NCBI GenBank assembly: GCA_043769295.1
Contig: JAYVJL010000034.1
Span: 1 to 15,016 of the forward strand
From: Aalborgiella sp043769295
GTDB lineage: Bacteria; Pseudomonadota; Gammaproteobacteria; Burkholderiales; Burkholderiaceae_C
DNA: 15,016 bases
Direction of reading: 5' to 3'
In this document: one piece after another, positions 13,420 to 15,016 of the stretch
How positions within the stretch are numbered: the stretch's first letter is position 1
Layout: every line of letters starts with the position of its first letter
The notes under the pieces: generated by a model
The model's input: the letters and a program-made list of their open reading frames with translations, nothing else
The model's database searches: none
Told to the model about the DNA's origin: nothing
Translations under genes and position numbers: made by a program

Positions 13420-13515
13420 GTCATTCCCGCGCAGGCGGGAATCCACGGGGCGCTTCGTTCGCAAGGTGTTTGCAGAAAACTAGGGTTCCTGGATTCCCGC
13501 CTACGCGGGAATGAC
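13420..13515. repeat. Paired REP-like inverted repeats
   Basis: Two 26-bp arms, 13420-13445 and 13490-13515, are inverted copies of each other with one mismatch. Each arm is itself a hairpin (TTCCCGCG…CGGGAA type). The sequence GTCATTCCCGCG…GCGGGAATCCA is a widespread proteobacterial intergenic palindrome. The unit ends 4 bp from the stop of the convergent methyltransferase gene and could act as a transcript end or a small non-autonomous element. Confidence 0.85.
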
Positions 13516-13519
13516 GGCT

Positions 13520-15016
13520 TTATTTCACCCGCCTCTTAGCCTTCACTGCCTTCGCCGCATCCACAGGCAGCAAACTCGTCATCCGCTGGTACAGCTCAAA
13601 CAGGAAGGCGACGCGCTCGGCGTCAGACTTGTACGCTTTTTTGCCGCCTTGGCTCTCGTAGGCTTTATCCACGGCGGCGTCCAGTTTTTGGTGCGCTTTG
13701 AGCAGCGCGGGCGGCATGGTGAGCGGGTCGTACAGGTCGGCCAGGCTGGCTGGGTTCGCTCCCGTTTGGTGCTTTGCCCGCTCGTCCAGCACGGCTTTTG
13801 CTGCGATTTCTATAGCTGTATAGGCAAGAGATACGCCGGCTAGAGCCGTTTTTGACTCGTTTTTAGGCAATTCTGGCCATGGGAAGTTGTTGTAGACGAT
13901 GGTGTTGGAGTAACTGTAGTCGCTTTTCATGCGACCGCAGGTTTGCCGCACCCAAGCCATGTGCATTGCAGATGTAAGAATGCCGAAGTGCCAAAGCGTT
14001 GCGCCTTCCATGGCAAACAACTTGTCGCCGCAAATGACTTTTTGGCTCAAAAACGCGATGGGAATGTAGTCGCGGCGCTCAGACGACACCTTTGGAATGG
14101 CGAGATAGTCAGTTTTTGGCTGTCGTGGTTCACCAAAAGACGTAGGAAAATCAGCCATTTGCAGCGTTTTTCCACGTTTACTTGCAGCGCGAAACTTTTT
14201 GACGTTTGCAATGCGAGCCGTAACCAGAGGCATAGCGCGAAGCGCAGCAGGTGGAATACCTTCAAGCCAGAGACACCAGCGTTTGGTTTTGTTGATGAAT
14301 TCACTGCCCATCACGAAGGGGCGCACCCATTCTTTGGCTGCAGGTTCTGCCTTGACCAAATCGTGCATTTCTTCATCGGAAAGTAGCAAATTACCGTCAT
14401 CGGTAGCGTCGCTTCCACGTCCAATTTCAGGAACTGCGCAAACTGGACGGCTACGTTTGGCAATGATGACGTCAGGCGCGTTTACCAAGTACGGGTTGAT
14501 GTTTTGCGCAGCTACGGCATGAGGTTCGCTGTTGATGTCTGCATACTCAAAAATCACCTTATCGGGTCTGTCTTCCAGTCCAAAACCGACAATGACGCAA
14601 TGCACAGCAGCGTTACCTTTAGCTTCATTGCTCCATCTGAAGGTGCGATGTGCAAAGCTAAGACGAATACCTTGCGACAGCATCCAACCCCACAAAACAC
14701 CCACTTGCTCGCCTTGGGTTATGGAATTGGTCGAAACAAAAGCAGCTCGTATTTGGTTTTCGCCCTCGTTTCCCTTCATGTAAAGCGCGGCTTTGACGTA
14801 CCAAGCAGCTACAAAATCCAATACGCCACCGCCTTTGAGCGGCGCAAACAGCGGTTCAACGTCCTTTTTTTGCTCAGGACTTTGCCAAGCGTAACCAATA
14901 AACGGTGGATTCCCCAATACAAAACTGCAATTCGCCGCCGGCAGCACCGTTTCCCAATCAATCGTCAAAGCATTGCCATGCACCACATGCGGCGTGGTGC
15001 GCAGGGGGATGCGGGC
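13520..15016 (-). CDS. MmeI-like class I DNA (adenine) methyltransferase, C-terminal part
   Basis: The frame is open to the right edge (…R-I-P-L-R-T-T-P-H-V-V-H-G-N-A-L), so the visible 498 codons are the C-terminal part and the start lies outside. The amino-methylase motif IV is NPPF (14911-14900). VLDFVAAWYVKAALYMKG and the target-recognition and C-terminal regions follow (IPKVSSERRDYIPIAFLSQK; MHMAWVRQTCGRMKSDYSYS; NNFPWPE). This order matches MmeI-family (type IIL) restriction-modification proteins, where methylase and specificity are on one chain and the nuclease, if present, is N-terminal. A nuclease cannot be judged here. A copy of the dispersed repeat is embedded antisense near the C-terminus (AGVSLAYTAI). 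A C-terminal relic of a related gene lies at 5306-5392. Confidence 0.9.
   Translation of the reverse strand, partial: ARIPLRTTPHVVHGNALTIDWETVLPAANCSFVLGNPPFIGYAWQSPEQKKDVEPLFAPLKGGGVLDFVAAWYVKAALYMKGNEGENQIRAAFVSTNSITQGEQVGVLWGWMLSQGIRLSFAHRTFRWSNEAKGNAAVHCVIVGFGLEDRPDKVIFEYADINSEPHAVAAQNINPYLVNAPDVIIAKRSRPVCAVPEIGRGSDATDDGNLLLSDEEMHDLVKAEPAAKEWVRPFVMGSEFINKTKRWCLWLEGIPPAALRAMPLVTARIANVKKFRAASKRGKTLQMADFPTSFGEPRQPKTDYLAIPKVSSERRDYIPIAFLSQKVICGDKLFAMEGATLWHFGILTSAMHMAWVRQTCGRMKSDYSYSNTIVYNNFPWPELPKNESKTALAGVSLAYTAIEIAAKAVLDERAKHQTGANPASLADLYDPLTMPPALLKAHQKLDAAVDKAYESQGGKKAYKSDAERVAFLFELYQRMTSLLPVDAAKAVKAKRRVK
13812..13841 (+). repeat. Dispersed 30-bp repeat core, copy F (inside the methyltransferase gene)
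   Basis: The core is on the plus strand, antisense to the gene, with two mismatches in the conserved half, and AGAGCC continues the element as in copy E. In the gene's frame it is read as A-G-V-S-L-A-Y-T-A-I, within a stretch (KNESKTALAGVSLAYTAIE) between the conserved NNFPWPE motif and the helical C-terminus. Confidence 0.85.

Noticed and set aside
152..13841. The six repeat copies as a CRISPR array or integron attC sites.
   Set aside because: Copies are kilobases apart, in both orientations, partly inside genes, and no cas gene or integrase is present.

Overview
The window looks like part of a chromosome from a betaproteobacterium, most likely a member of the Burkholderiales/Comamonadaceae (Rhodoferax- or Polaromonas-like). 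This rests on the style of the DNA polymerase I, the storage-metabolism genes (3-hydroxybutyrate dehydrogenase, WS/DGAT acyltransferase), the GC-rich housekeeping genes and a dispersed repeat of a kind I associate with that family. The taxonomic call is inference. Both edges cut through genes: polA at the left and an MmeI-like DNA methyltransferase at the right.

Layout: (1) 1-2828, housekeeping: polA (5' end missing) followed 4 bp later by a DUF1345 membrane protein. (2) 2829-6446, a more AT-rich accessory block of small defence and toxin-antitoxin genes: mqsR-mqsA (+), hicB and a shortened hicA (-), an ORF6N-domain protein (+), a relic of an MmeI-like methyltransferase C-terminus (-) and an Mrr-type restriction endonuclease with an N-terminal EVE/PUA-like domain (-). 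(3) 6563-9155, carbon storage: bdhA (-) divergent from a WS/DGAT acyltransferase (+) that carries a lysine/alanine-rich tail. (4) 9207-11751: bifunctional NAD(P)H-hydrate repair enzyme (nnr) and a ZIP-family metal transporter. (5) 11945-13240: two tandem secreted DUF4360 paralogues separated by a terminator-like hairpin. (6) 13241-15016: a repeat-rich intergenic region, then the C-terminal half of an MmeI-like DNA methyltransferase on the minus strand.

The most notable structure is a dispersed repeat with a 30-bp core, present six times. Three copies are intergenic (2888, 5127, 13317). Three lie inside reading frames without breaking them (polA at 152, nnr at 9774, the methyltransferase at 13812). 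The polA and nnr copies are read in the same frame and give the same peptide pattern, I-A-x-x-A-I-(D/N)-T-P-A. In nnr the copy sits in about 25 extra residues next to a conserved epimerase motif. Other points worth a second look are a HicA that lacks its catalytic-histidine hairpin, a methyltransferase 3'-end relic beside the Mrr gene that shares its layout with the intact gene at 13520, an 86-bp near-perfect palindrome, and the histone-H1/PhaF-like tail on the WS/DGAT. I saw no tRNA, rRNA, CRISPR array, complete insertion sequence or plausible entirely new multi-gene system.
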